Source: Candidatus Kaiserbacteria bacterium RIFCSPHIGHO2_12_FULL_53_13 (GTDB lineage Bacteria > Patescibacteriota > Minisyncoccia > Phycocordibacterales > UBA2100). Taken from it: DNA of 36,951 nt. The notes under the pieces are model-generated. The model was not told the origin of the DNA. It did not search any database and saw only the letters and a program-made list of their open reading frames with translations. The stretch spans positions 1-36,951 of the forward strand of contig MFLP01000006.1 of the NCBI GenBank assembly GCA_001781555.1, given 5' to 3'. The translations under genes and the position numbers were made by a program. Of this stretch, positions 23,335 to 31,496 are shown piece after piece (positions within the stretch are counted from its first letter, which is position 1; each line of letters starts with the position of its first letter).

Positions 23335-23937
23335 ATGCCTAATCTACCGAGAAAGATTCGGGTAGGATTTCTAGGCGAGAATGATACCGATTTCGCTGTA
23401 ATGGAAATATTGATGTCTCGCGTTCTTGATCCTAGACTCTTACCCGTTATTCAGTTCGTTGGCCAAAAGACCAGAACGTCAATTCTTGGATATGTAAGGG
23501 CTTATCTTCATATCTTTTTTGAAAATCCAATTGAAACTGAGAACATGGCTCTAGCGATATTTGTTACCGATCAGGACTGGGATGCCCGTTCTCGAAGAGA
23601 TACGATTATAGAAACCATAGAATCCTATAATCCAACATATATTGATAAGTGCGCTGTAGGCGTTCCAAATCCTCATATAGAAGCATGGTTAATTGCTGAC
23701 CGAGACAATACAAAACGCATCTTTAATTTTCCATCCGGCAGAGCTTTTCCCAGGAAAATCTCACCAAAAGACTTCCTTCTCGGCCTCATCAGTCAACAGA
23801 CCGGAGTCGATACTATGTCCAGAGAAGACGCCTATAAGAAATTGGCAAATACATCTTCCATTAAGATAATGCGCTCGCATTGTAAAGATTTTAATCAATT
23901 TTGTGAAGATCTGACTTCTAAGAGCAAGATTTTGTAG
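23335..23937 (+). CDS. TOPRIM-like (DUF4276-like) partner protein
   Basis: This 200-residue protein begins with a beta-strand and GENDTDF (Glu15, Asp19). It continues with IFVTDQDWD (Asp79, Asp81, Asp83) and VPNPHIEAWLIADRD (111-124), the pattern of TOPRIM-fold DUF4276/RloB-type proteins, where the acidic residues bind metal for nucleic-acid cleavage. A GTG at 23329 overlapping the ATPase stop is an alternative start. Either way the genes are translationally coupled. With the upstream ATPase it looks like a split OLD-type or PARIS-like defence pair. The exact family is not certain. Confidence 0.7.
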   Translation: MPNLPRKIRVGFLGENDTDFAVMEILMSRVLDPRLLPVIQFVGQKTRTSILGYVRAYLHIFFENPIETENMALAIFVTDQDWDARSRRDTIIETIESYNPTYIDKCAVGVPNPHIEAWLIADRDNTKRIFNFPSGRAFPRKISPKDFLLGLISQQTGVDTMSREDAYKKLANTSSIKIMRSHCKDFNQFCEDLTSKSKIL

Positions 23938-24002
23938 ACCATACGCTATCGGTCATTCGAGTTGCTAGACGAGAGAGAAGGATTCTAGTAATCTTCGGTA
24001 AT

Positions 24003-25238
24003 ATGTATATACCAAGCGGCAAGATACTGAAAAATTATGCCGATGTGCTCGTGAATTTCGCCTTGGGCGGCGGGAAGGGTATCAAGAAGGGCGAAGTCGT
24101 GCGGCTCTCCGCATCGGAGTCCGCGAAGCCGCTCTTCCTTGCGGTGCATAACGCGATCGTGGACGCGGGGGGACACGTGCTTTCGCACTACTCTCCCGAC
24201 GACGAACAGGGCGATAAGCGTCGCAACGAAAGCTTCACGCGCTATTTCTACGAGCACGCGCAGCCGCACCAGATAAAGTATTTCCCGGCAAAATATCTCA
24301 AAGGCGTCGTCGAGCAGATGGACCACTCCGTCTTTCTTCTGGCCGAAAAAGACCCGCATGCCCTGAAGGGCGTCGACCCGAAAAAAATCATGCAACGCGG
24401 GGTCGCCCTGAAGCCGTTTATGGATTGGCGGCACGAGAAGGAATGGAAAGGGAAGTTCACGTGGACGATCGCGTTGTACGGCACACCCGCAATGGCGCGT
24501 GAAGCGGGGCTCTCCGAGAAAGAGTATTGGAACCAGATAATCAAGGCATGCTTCTTGGACGAGAAGAATCCTATCGCGAAGTGGAAGCAGGTCTACCGAC
24601 AGATTGAGACATACCGCCGGAGGCTCAATCAGCTCTCGCCGAAGATAGACCGCCTGCACGCGGTGGGACCCGATATGGACCTGTGGGTGAAGCTCGGCGA
24701 AAAAAGATCGTGGCTCGCGGGCTCCGGCCGGAATATCCCGAGTTTCGAGATATTCACCTCGCCCGACTGGCGCGGCACCAACGGCTGGATACGGTTCAAT
24801 CAGCCGCTCTACCGCTACAGCAACAAGATCACGGGCATAGAACTGTGGTTCAAAGACGGTCTCGTGGTGAAAAGCAAAGCGAAGACGAATGAAAAACTCT
24901 TGAAAGAAATGATAGCGACCAAGGGCGCGAACCGAATCGGCGAGTACTCGCTCACGGACAGTCGCCACTCGCGCATCACCAAATTCATGGCGGAGACGCT
25001 TTTCGACGAGAACATGGGCGGGCCTTTCGGCAACACGCACTTGGCACTTGGCATGTCATACCGCGATACCTACGCGGGCGACGTCTCGAAATTGACGACG
25101 AAGCAGGCGGAGGCGCTCGGCTTCAACGATTCGTCCGTACACACCGATATCATCTCGACGACCAAGCGCACGGTCACAGCGCATCTCAAGAACGGAACGA
25201 AAAAGATGATCTACAAGAACGGCCGGTTCGTCCTCTAG
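24003..25238 (+). CDS. M29-family aminopeptidase
   Basis: This 411-residue cytoplasmic metallo-aminopeptidase belongs to the AmpS/PepS (M29) family. The metal-site motifs are present: the NIPSFEIFTSPDW glutamate motif near residue 250, NTHLALGMSY (His near 345), and VHTDII near 380. The last 30 residues end in a basic IYKNGRFVL tail typical of the family. It should remove N-terminal amino acids from peptides using two cobalt or zinc ions. A weak TAATCT lies 8 nt before the ATG. G+C content rises sharply from the preceding cassette. Confidence 0.88.
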   Translation: MYIPSGKILKNYADVLVNFALGGGKGIKKGEVVRLSASESAKPLFLAVHNAIVDAGGHVLSHYSPDDEQGDKRRNESFTRYFYEHAQPHQIKYFPAKYLKGVVEQMDHSVFLLAEKDPHALKGVDPKKIMQRGVALKPFMDWRHEKEWKGKFTWTIALYGTPAMAREAGLSEKEYWNQIIKACFLDEKNPIAKWKQVYRQIETYRRRLNQLSPKIDRLHAVGPDMDLWVKLGEKRSWLAGSGRNIPSFEIFTSPDWRGTNGWIRFNQPLYRYSNKITGIELWFKDGLVVKSKAKTNEKLLKEMIATKGANRIGEYSLTDSRHSRITKFMAETLFDENMGGPFGNTHLALGMSYRDTYAGDVSKLTTKQAEALGFNDSSVHTDIISTTKRTVTAHLKNGTKKMIYKNGRFVL

Positions 25239-25253
25239 TTCCGTATTTGCAGT

Positions 25254-25808
25254 ATGAAGCTTCAGTTCACAACCGGTTGGCTGAAATTCGCGATCGGCTG
25301 GGTCGGCGTATTCCTTTTCCGGCTGATACCATTCCGCCCGCCGAATTTTGAGCCGATGCTCGCCACGGTTATGCCATTCTCGAAACGCTACGGTTTACTA
25401 GGCAGTTTCTTGTTCGGATTCCTCGGCATCGTACTTTTCGATGCCGTAACATCGGGCTGGGGCGTCTGGACCGCCGTGACCGCGGTCGCCTACGGCCTCC
25501 TCGGCGTCGGGGCGCATGCCTATTTCAAGAATCGCGAGGCATCGAGGGGGAATTTTCTCCGTTTTGGCATCGTCGGCACCGTCCTCTACGATGCGGCGAC
25601 GGGCCTCACCATTGGCCCGATTTTCCAAGGCCAGCCGTTCATGGTCGCGCTTATGGGACAAATACCGTTCACACTAATGCATCTATTGGGGACTATCGTA
25701 TTCGCTATCACCGTGAGCCCGGCGCTTTACCGATGGGTGATCCAGAACGAAACACTTGAGATTCCGGTACTGTGGACAAAGGTTCGCGCGGCGACTGGCG
25801 TGAAATAA
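25254..25808 (+). CDS. ECF-S-like membrane protein (DUF6580-like)
   Basis: This 184-residue protein has about five hydrophobic segments. It shows FRPPNFEPMLATVMPFSKRYG and FLFGFLGIVLFDAVTSGWG, a pattern seen in energy-coupling-factor substrate-binding (S) components and DUF6580 proteins. If so it would bind a vitamin or similar small molecule; the ligand is unknown and no ECF ATPase or T component is nearby. It starts 16 bases after the aminopeptidase stop and may be cotranscribed with it. Confidence 0.7.
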   Translation: MKLQFTTGWLKFAIGWVGVFLFRLIPFRPPNFEPMLATVMPFSKRYGLLGSFLFGFLGIVLFDAVTSGWGVWTAVTAVAYGLLGVGAHAYFKNREASRGNFLRFGIVGTVLYDAATGLTIGPIFQGQPFMVALMGQIPFTLMHLLGTIVFAITVSPALYRWVIQNETLEIPVLWTKVRAATGVK

Positions 25809-25828
25809 AAATCGCGCTACACTCGGAT

Positions 25829-25840
25829 GTGATGCATCAC
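25829..25840. repeat. 12-bp palindrome upstream of pyrB
   Basis: A perfect GTGATGCATCAC lies 77 bp before the pyrB start. It contains the ATG of a possible leader peptide and lies 5 bases after a TACACT hexamer (25818-25823). It could be an operator; function unknown. Confidence 0.3.
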
Positions 25841-25924
25841 GCCCCGTCACCACATTTTGGCATGACCGTGCTGAAAGAACTCATGTTGAGCGATGATGTA
25901 GAATACATGCACTTGTATGGTTGA
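25832..25924 (+). other. Possible 30-codon leader ORF overlapping pyrB
   Basis: ATG at 25832 opens 30 codons ending in TGA at 25922-25924, overlapping the first codons of pyrB. TACACT at 25818-25823 lies 8 nt before the ATG. A random 30-codon open frame is not rare, so this is tentative. Confidence 0.25.
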
Positions 25925-26882
25925 TGGAATGCACAAGGGGCACGGTAGAAGCAATGCCAAAGTTGGTGCGGGGCACGTCGTCGAAACCCAGCAGTTCGAT
26001 AGGGAGACAATCGAGAAACTCTTTAAACTCGCCGATTCGCTTGAGGGCGTCCGGGAAGAATCGCTCAAGGGGAAGATCATGGCCGCGCTCTTCTATGAGC
26101 CGTCGACACGCACGCGCTTGTCGTTCGAATCCGCGATGCTCCATCTGGGCGGCTCCGTCATAACAATGGAGAACGGTAGTGAATCGTCTTCGGCGACGAA
26201 AGGAGAGACACTCGAAGATTCCACGCGCGTAGTGAATCATTACGCCGACGTCATCGTCATGCGGCATCCCGAAGCCGGCGCGTCTGCGCGCGCGGCGGCG
26301 GTATCGAAAGTACCCGTTATCAATGCAGGAGACGGTGCAGGGCAGCATCCGACACAATCACTCCTCGATCTGTACACGATCAGACGCGAGCTCGGCCGCA
26401 CGGATGACATCCGCATTGCGTTCGTGGGAGACTTGAAGTACGGCCGCGCTGCCCGTTCGCTCGGATATCTGTTGGCGAAATTCAAGAATATCCACATGAC
26501 ATTCGTGTCGTCCGAAGCGCTCAAGATGGGCGATGACATCAAGACGTACCTCAAAAAGCACAAGGTCACCTATGATGAAACGGAGAAATTCGAAGACGCG
26601 ATGCATAAATGCGATGTTATGTATCAGACACGCATCCAAAAAGAACGATTTGCGAGCCAGGAGGAATATCAGAAATTCAAAGGCGTCTACATCATCAATC
26701 GCAAGCTTGCGGATTCGATGAAAAAGGGCGCCATTATCATCCATCCGCTCCCGCGCGTGGGTGAGATAACTCCGGAGGTGGACGACTCGCCGCACGCCGT
26801 GTATTTCAAGCAGGTAGGATACGGTCTCCTCATCCGGATGGCGCTCTTGAAGACGATCCTCGGCGGTCGTAAGATGAAGTAA
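25917..26882 (+). CDS. pyrB: Aspartate carbamoyltransferase catalytic chain
   Basis: It joins carbamoyl phosphate and aspartate, the committed step of pyrimidine synthesis. The 321-residue chain has all family motifs: carbamoyl-phosphate loop STRTR (63-67), the mobile loop with Lys95 in SSATKGET, HPTQ (144-147), and HPLPR (276-280) for aspartate. An ATG at 25929 is an alternative start. A TAGAAT hexamer lies 12 nt before 25917. No pyrI or other pyrimidine gene is in the window. The stop codon directly abuts the stop of the convergent PAP2 gene. Confidence 0.95.
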   Translation: MVDGMHKGHGRSNAKVGAGHVVETQQFDRETIEKLFKLADSLEGVREESLKGKIMAALFYEPSTRTRLSFESAMLHLGGSVITMENGSESSSATKGETLEDSTRVVNHYADVIVMRHPEAGASARAAAVSKVPVINAGDGAGQHPTQSLLDLYTIRRELGRTDDIRIAFVGDLKYGRAARSLGYLLAKFKNIHMTFVSSEALKMGDDIKTYLKKHKVTYDETEKFEDAMHKCDVMYQTRIQKERFASQEEYQKFKGVYIINRKLADSMKKGAIIIHPLPRVGEITPEVDDSPHAVYFKQVGYGLLIRMALLKTILGGRKMK

Positions 26883-27428
26883 TCATCTTCGTTCGAGTTT
26901 TCTCGATACATTAATACCGATCCACAATAAGAAAGCACCGAGCAGGTAGCCGGCGAGAACATCGCTTGGGTAGTGTATGCCGAGGTAGAGGCGGCTGAAT
27001 CCTTCAAGCAGGATTAAGACGCTCAAACTAACGGCTGCTGCCTTTTTCCATCTGAGAGGGAGGTTCTTCCAGAGCATACAGACGAGGAATCCGTAGAACG
27101 CTATAGAGAGAACCGCATGGCTGCTCGGGAATGACGAGGTAGTTTCAATATATGCAGCGACTTCAGTCCCGGGTCGCGGACGCATAACGATTTCTTTTAT
27201 GATTCCGGTAGCTACTACGGCGCCATAAGCGCTAGTTATGAGACCTGCCGCGATAGCCCATCGTTTGCGATATGCAAGCAGAATGACGACCGTCGCAGTA
27301 AATCCGATCACGGTCGGAACGCTCGCGAGTTCAGATATCCAGATGAATGTGTGTACAAGAAAAGGATCACGCACCGAATACAGGGTTTGCAGGACCGCGG
27401 AATCTATCGTGGTAATGAATGAAGTCAT
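26883..27428 (-). CDS. PAP2-family membrane phosphatase
   Basis: This 181-residue protein has five to six hydrophobic segments and the three catalytic motifs of type-2 phosphatidic acid phosphatases: KEIVMRPRP, SSFPSSHA, and SRLYLGIHYPSDV with the nucleophilic histidine. The active site faces outside. Likely substrates are undecaprenyl pyrophosphate or other lipid phosphates; which one cannot be told. It is tail-to-tail with pyrB with no intervening base. Confidence 0.92.
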   Translation of the reverse strand: MTSFITTIDSAVLQTLYSVRDPFLVHTFIWISELASVPTVIGFTATVVILLAYRKRWAIAAGLITSAYGAVVATGIIKEIVMRPRPGTEVAAYIETTSSFPSSHAVLSIAFYGFLVCMLWKNLPLRWKKAAAVSLSVLILLEGFSRLYLGIHYPSDVLAGYLLGAFLLWIGINVSRKLERR

Positions 27429-27591
27429 GAGAGTAAAACAATGTGTTGATTAAGGAATAAATATAACACGGCCGTACTACTCTATTCTGCACGGAATACA
27501 AGCGTCGTAGCCGCGGCGGACCCGGTTCGCGCGATGACGATTGCTGCTCTCATGGGGAAGGTAGGAGAATATGTGAAAGTGCAGGAAATAG

Positions 27592-27600
27592 TGTTAAAAT
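27592..27600 (+). promoter_or_regulatory. Possible extended -10 (TGT-TAAAAT) for the exporter operon
   Basis: It lies 27 nt before the ATG at 27628. A TAAACT at 27614-27619, 8 nt before the ATG, is an alternative that fits the leaderless pattern. Confidence 0.4.
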
Positions 27601-27627
27601 GTGACCAATAAGTTAAACTATCAATAA

Positions 27628-29160
27628 ATGGCTAGAATCAAGCAATATATCGATGCAATAAGGAATTTTGCTTCAAGTCGCCCGTGGACGACCGTTTTCC
27701 TGATCCTTGCAGTTTTGGGCTTCGGATGGTGGTATTACTCCAGCAGGAATAAGCAGGACATTCCAAATTTCGCAGTTATAAGCCGCGGCACGGTGTCCCA
27801 AGTCGTTTCTGTTACCGGGAAAGTCAAACCTGCAAACGAGGTAAATTTGTCATTTGAAAAAAGCGGACGGATAGCCGTTGTTTATCACGACGTTGGTGGA
27901 CTGGTCGCCGCCGGAACCCTGCTAGTGTCGTTAGAGAGTGCTGATGTTGCGGCACAGCTCGCACAAGCAAAGGCGACCGTTAGGTCGCAGGAGGCAAAGC
28001 TGGAGGAACTAAGAAGAGGTTCTCGACCCGAGGACATTTTCGTATCAGAAGTTGATGTTGAGAACGCCGCTAACGATGTCACGAATGAAATTAAGAATAG
28101 TTATGTAAATTCAGATGATGCGATTAGGAACAAAGTCGACCAGCTATTTTCAAGTCCGAAGAGCGCATCGCCGCAGTTTAATTTCACAATAAGTGATTCA
28201 CAGCTTAAAAATGACATAGAGAGCGGACGGGTAGCTGTTGAAGCAGTGCTCACGTCTTGGAACGCATCAACGGCTGATCTATCTGCCACTCAAGATATTT
28301 ATCAGAATATAAAGGAATCGAAACAAAACCTTCGGGCTGTTCAGAATTATTTGGATAAAGTGGCAACCGCGGTAAATACTCTGACGACGAGTTCTACGGT
28401 ATCTCAGACGACGGTCGATGCTTACAAAGCAGCCATCCTCGCTGGCCGCACGAATGTGACGACCGCGCTCGATACGCTGACGACCTCGGAAGAGAAGCTC
28501 CGCACGGCGCAATCCAAACTCGCTTTGAAGAAAGCCGGTACCGTGCAGGAGCAAATTGATGCACAGGCGGCGGAAGTCGATGCCGCGAATGCAAGCGTGA
28601 TGAATCTGCAGGCGCAGCTTGCGAAAACCGTGATCCGTTCGCCCATATCCGGCGTTATCACAAGACAGGATGCGCACGCAGGTGAAATCGCAGGCATCGG
28701 GGTGAACCTTGTGTCGGTGATATCAGCCGGAAAATACGAGATCGAGGCGAATATTCCCGAGGCGGATATTGCCAAGATAAAGATCGGAGATAAAGCGCAG
28801 GTGACACTTGACGCCTACGGAAATGACGCGCTATTTACCGCGTCAGTTTCGAAGATCGACCCGGCCGAGACGGTCATCGACGGCGTCTCGACCTACCGGA
28901 CCACGCTTCAATTCAAGAAGAGCGATCCTCGCATCAAGCCCGGAATGACCGCGAATACCGACATCGCCGGAGAGAAACGCGAGGATGTGCTGTTCGTGCC
29001 CGGGCGCACTGTTTTCACCAGAGGAACGATAAAGACCGTGCAGATGATCGAGGGAGATACGGTCCGGGAGGTGGAGATAACCACGGGCTTGCGGGGTTCG
29101 AACGGCGACGTAGAAGTCATTTCCGGATTGAAAGAGGGAGACAAGGTAAAAATAAACTAG
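27628..29160 (+). CDS. RND/HlyD-type membrane fusion protein (MacA-like)
   Basis: This 510-residue adaptor is part of a MacAB-like exporter. It has a hydrophobic anchor (about 21-37), a first lipoyl half-motif (residues about 55-110), a long helical hairpin with heptad-like alanine-rich segments (about 110-330), the second lipoyl half (VIRSPISGVITRQDAHAGEI), and beta-barrel and membrane-proximal domains (GDKAQVTLDAYG, IKPGMTANTDI). It is longer than typical MacA because the hairpin region is extended. It should link the downstream ABC transporter to the outside. The ATPase gene starts 18 bases after its stop. Confidence 0.9.
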   Translation: MARIKQYIDAIRNFASSRPWTTVFLILAVLGFGWWYYSSRNKQDIPNFAVISRGTVSQVVSVTGKVKPANEVNLSFEKSGRIAVVYHDVGGLVAAGTLLVSLESADVAAQLAQAKATVRSQEAKLEELRRGSRPEDIFVSEVDVENAANDVTNEIKNSYVNSDDAIRNKVDQLFSSPKSASPQFNFTISDSQLKNDIESGRVAVEAVLTSWNASTADLSATQDIYQNIKESKQNLRAVQNYLDKVATAVNTLTTSSTVSQTTVDAYKAAILAGRTNVTTALDTLTTSEEKLRTAQSKLALKKAGTVQEQIDAQAAEVDAANASVMNLQAQLAKTVIRSPISGVITRQDAHAGEIAGIGVNLVSVISAGKYEIEANIPEADIAKIKIGDKAQVTLDAYGNDALFTASVSKIDPAETVIDGVSTYRTTLQFKKSDPRIKPGMTANTDIAGEKREDVLFVPGRTVFTRGTIKTVQMIEGDTVREVEITTGLRGSNGDVEVISGLKEGDKVKIN

Positions 29161-29178
29161 CCCTGGCGCTCAAGAAGT

Positions 29179-29895
29179 ATGGCGCTCATGGAAGTGAGGG
29201 ATCTGGAGAAAACCTACCAAGACGAGGACGTCGCGACGCGCGTCTTGAAAGGCATCACGCTCGACATCAGCGAGGGCGAATTCCTCGCGATCATGGGACC
29301 TTCCGGCTCCGGCAAATCGACCTTGCTTCACATCCTCGGATTTCTTGAGAAGCCATCGGACGGCTCGTATCGCTTCGACGACAGGACCGTAGATGAATAC
29401 ACGGAGCAGGAAGTGGCTCGCGTGCGGAATAAGAAGTTCGGCTTCATCTTCCAATCGTTCAACCTCCTGCCGCGGACGACCGTGCTTGAGAATGTGAAGC
29501 TCCCGCTCCTCTATTCCGGAGTCCGTGAGGAACTGTGGGAGGAAAAAGCGAAGCAGGCTATCGAGAGGGTGGGGCTCTCGCACCGCCTCGACTTCGAGCC
29601 GTCCCAGCTTTCCGGAGGCGAAAAACAACGGGTCGCAATCGCGCGGGCGCTCGTGAATGATCCGCAGGTCATCTTCGCCGACGAGCCGACGGGGAACTTG
29701 GATTCAAAGTCGGGCGAACTGGTGATGGAGACCATCCAGCGTCTGCATGCCGGTATGGGGAACACTGTCATCCTGATCACGCATGAGACCTATACTGCCG
29801 AATACGCACAGCGCATCGTCCGTCTTTACGACGGACAGGTGGAAAGCGACGTCAAGGTCGCGAATCGACGCACGGGGAAAGCATTCGTCAAATAG
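29179..29895 (+). CDS. ABC transporter ATPase (MacB/LolD type)
   Basis: This 238-residue ATP-binding subunit has Walker A GPSGSGKST (40-48), Q-loop FQSFNLL, signature LSGGEKQRVAIARAL, Walker B VIFADEPTGNLDS and a switch histidine in LITHE. It belongs to the MacB/LolD/FtsE-like group that powers mechanotransmission exporters rather than substrate channels. The in-frame ATG at 29188 is an alternative start. The permease follows after a 148-base spacer, longer than the spacing elsewhere in this operon. Confidence 0.94.
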   Translation: MALMEVRDLEKTYQDEDVATRVLKGITLDISEGEFLAIMGPSGSGKSTLLHILGFLEKPSDGSYRFDDRTVDEYTEQEVARVRNKKFGFIFQSFNLLPRTTVLENVKLPLLYSGVREELWEEKAKQAIERVGLSHRLDFEPSQLSGGEKQRVAIARALVNDPQVIFADEPTGNLDSKSGELVMETIQRLHAGMGNTVILITHETYTAEYAQRIVRLYDGQVESDVKVANRRTGKAFVK

Positions 29896-29909
29896 TATGA
29901 CTCGGTAGT

Positions 29910-30027
29910 GAGATGCGCCTTTGGCGGGCAAATAAACTGAAAATCAACATGCAAACGAATCTAAACAATCTGGAAAACGCTTACGCATCTCGCCGCGCCA
30001 GCCGGAAGGCGTCTGGCGCAAAGGCGC
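29910..30027 (+). repeat. Nested inverted repeats between ATPase and permease genes
   Basis: GAGATGCG (29910-29917) pairs with CGCATCTC (29984-29991), GCGCCTTTG (29915-29923) pairs with CAAAGGCGC (30019-30027), and GCGCCAG/CTGGCGC (29995-30001 and 30013-30019) forms a local hairpin with an 11-base loop. The first two overlap and are alternative pairings. Confidence 0.45.
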
Positions 30028-30047
30028 GTCCTACTAACCGGGTATGA
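29949..30047 (+). other. Possible 32-codon ORF coupled to the permease gene
   Basis: ATG at 29949 opens 32 codons rich in Ala, Arg, Asn and Ser and stops in a TGA overlapping the permease ATG (ATGA). It may be a coupling leader peptide or chance. Confidence 0.25.
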
Positions 30048-31282
30048 TCCTCAAACACACGGTACGGACTGCGCTCATCGGGCTCAAGACCAATAAATCC
30101 CGCTCGGCCTTGACCATTCTCGGCATTGTCATTGGTGTTACGGCAATTATCGTGATTGTGTCTCTTGGGGAAGGAGCACAAAGCCTGATCTTGGGCCAGA
30201 TTCAAGGACTTGGTTCGCGTGTGATCGGAGTTGTCCCGGGTCGAATACCCAAAAGCCCGACCGACATCGTCGCAACGCTCTCCGCTTCGTTGACCACAAG
30301 AGATCTTGCGGCTTTGGAGCGTAAAGAGAATGTACCCCATGCTGAATATATTATTCCAGTAGTATTCGGCAGTGAGACGATTTCGTATGAGGGGCGCACA
30401 TACCGTCCAACGATATTTGGCGGAAACGAGATGATGGCAGACGTTTATGACTCTTATCCAGAGCGCGGGAGGAATGTGACTGCTGATGAGGTGCATAATT
30501 CCGCAGCGGTGGTGATTTTGGGGTATAATGTTGCAGATAAATTGGCACCAAACAGCGATCTTTTGAACCAACGCGTAAAAATAAAAGGCAAAAATTTCTT
30601 GGTGATTGGGATACGCGCAAAGATGGGGAGTGTTACTCTAATTAATTTTGACGAGATGGCGATGATGCCTTATACCACTGCCCAGCAGTATGTGTTTGGC
30701 ATCAGATACTACAACCGTTTTATTGTCCGTGCTGACAAAGATGAAAACGTCATCTCAACCGTTCACGATATACAGGCGACGCTCCGCCAACTGCATGGTA
30801 TTACTGACCCAGACAAAGATGACTTTAGCATTCAAACACAGGCGGATGCTCTGAAGACCGTGGGTATCGTTCTGACCGCCCTCACGCTCTTCCTCGCGAT
30901 GGTCGCCGCCATCTCGCTCGTTGTCGGCGGCATCGGCATCATGAACATCATGCTCGTATCTGTGACGGAGCGAACACGTGAGATCGGACTGCGCAAGGCA
31001 ATCGGTGCGACAAACAGAGACATTTTGATGCAATTTTTGCTTGAAGCTGTCATATTAACCGGCGTAGGCGGAGTTATCGGCATACTCTTGGGTGCCGGTC
31101 TTTCCTTCGCGATCTCGCTCGTGATACGCAATGTGTTCGGATTGGATTGGAATTTCACGTTCCCGCTTCAGGCCGCGCTTCTCGGCATCGGCGTCTCGAG
31201 CATCATCGGGCTCATCTTCGGTCTTTATCCCGCGCGCACCGCCGCGAAGAAGAGTCCGATCGAAGCCCTGCGGTATGAATGA
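30044..31282 (+). CDS. ABC transporter permease (MacB-like, FtsX fold)
   Basis: This 412-residue permease has one N-terminal helix (about 20-43: SALTILGIVIGVTAIIVIVSLGEGAQ), a large extracytoplasmic MacB_PCD domain (about 50-270), and three C-terminal helices with the signature GGIGIMNIMLVSVTERTREIGLRKAIGA. It is the membrane half of the MacB-like exporter, working with the ATPase and adaptor upstream. The part coding for the outer domain is AT-richer than the ends (27 versus 36 G+C in the 60-base lines at 30481 and 30901). Confidence 0.92.
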   Translation: MILKHTVRTALIGLKTNKSRSALTILGIVIGVTAIIVIVSLGEGAQSLILGQIQGLGSRVIGVVPGRIPKSPTDIVATLSASLTTRDLAALERKENVPHAEYIIPVVFGSETISYEGRTYRPTIFGGNEMMADVYDSYPERGRNVTADEVHNSAAVVILGYNVADKLAPNSDLLNQRVKIKGKNFLVIGIRAKMGSVTLINFDEMAMMPYTTAQQYVFGIRYYNRFIVRADKDENVISTVHDIQATLRQLHGITDPDKDDFSIQTQADALKTVGIVLTALTLFLAMVAAISLVVGGIGIMNIMLVSVTERTREIGLRKAIGATNRDILMQFLLEAVILTGVGGVIGILLGAGLSFAISLVIRNVFGLDWNFTFPLQAALLGIGVSSIIGLIFGLYPARTAAKKSPIEALRYE

Positions 31283-31291
31283 GCTCCGGAA

Positions 31292-31300
31292 TGATATAAT
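31292..31300 (+). promoter_or_regulatory. Extended -10 (TGA-TATAAT) for the 60-residue gene
   Basis: A consensus hexamer with TGn ends exactly 6 nt before the ATG at 31307. It is the best -10 in the window. Confidence 0.7.
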
Positions 31301-31306
31301 TATAAA

Positions 31307-31489
31307 ATGGACATTGATCAGCTGATCGGGAAGTTCGACAAGCTGATGCACGAACACGGTCGCTGGTTTATGCTCGCATCCGTATTTCTAGTCGCCGTTT
31401 TTCTGTTCCTGCTCTGGGTCTTTGCGACACGGAGAATGCCGGAAGTAGGGTCTTCGGAGGCGATATCAGTCCTGCGGCATTTGCTATGA
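31307..31489 (+). CDS. Single-helix membrane protein, unknown
   Basis: This 60-residue protein has one hydrophobic segment (about 21-42: FMLASVFLVAVFLFLLWVFA), preceded by an amphipathic head (MDIDQLIGKFDKLMHEHG) and followed by a basic RR and an extracytoplasmic or cytoplasmic tail. I recognise no family. The strong promoter directly upstream and its own stop before lysS make it a likely real gene. The lysS promoter overlaps its last codons. Confidence 0.6.
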   Translation: MDIDQLIGKFDKLMHEHGRWFMLASVFLVAVFLFLLWVFATRRMPEVGSSEAISVLRHLL

Positions 31490-31490
31490 T
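31482..31490 (+). promoter_or_regulatory. Extended -10 (TGC-TATGAT) for lysS
   Basis: It ends exactly 6 nt before the ATG at 31497 and overlaps the end of the upstream gene. Confidence 0.6.
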
Positions 31491-31496
31491 GATTCT

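Noticed and set aside
23985-25040. Long open frame on the minus strand opposite the aminopeptidase gene
   Set aside because: It lies entirely opposite a well-supported M29 gene and its translation shows no domain; high G+C opens such frames.
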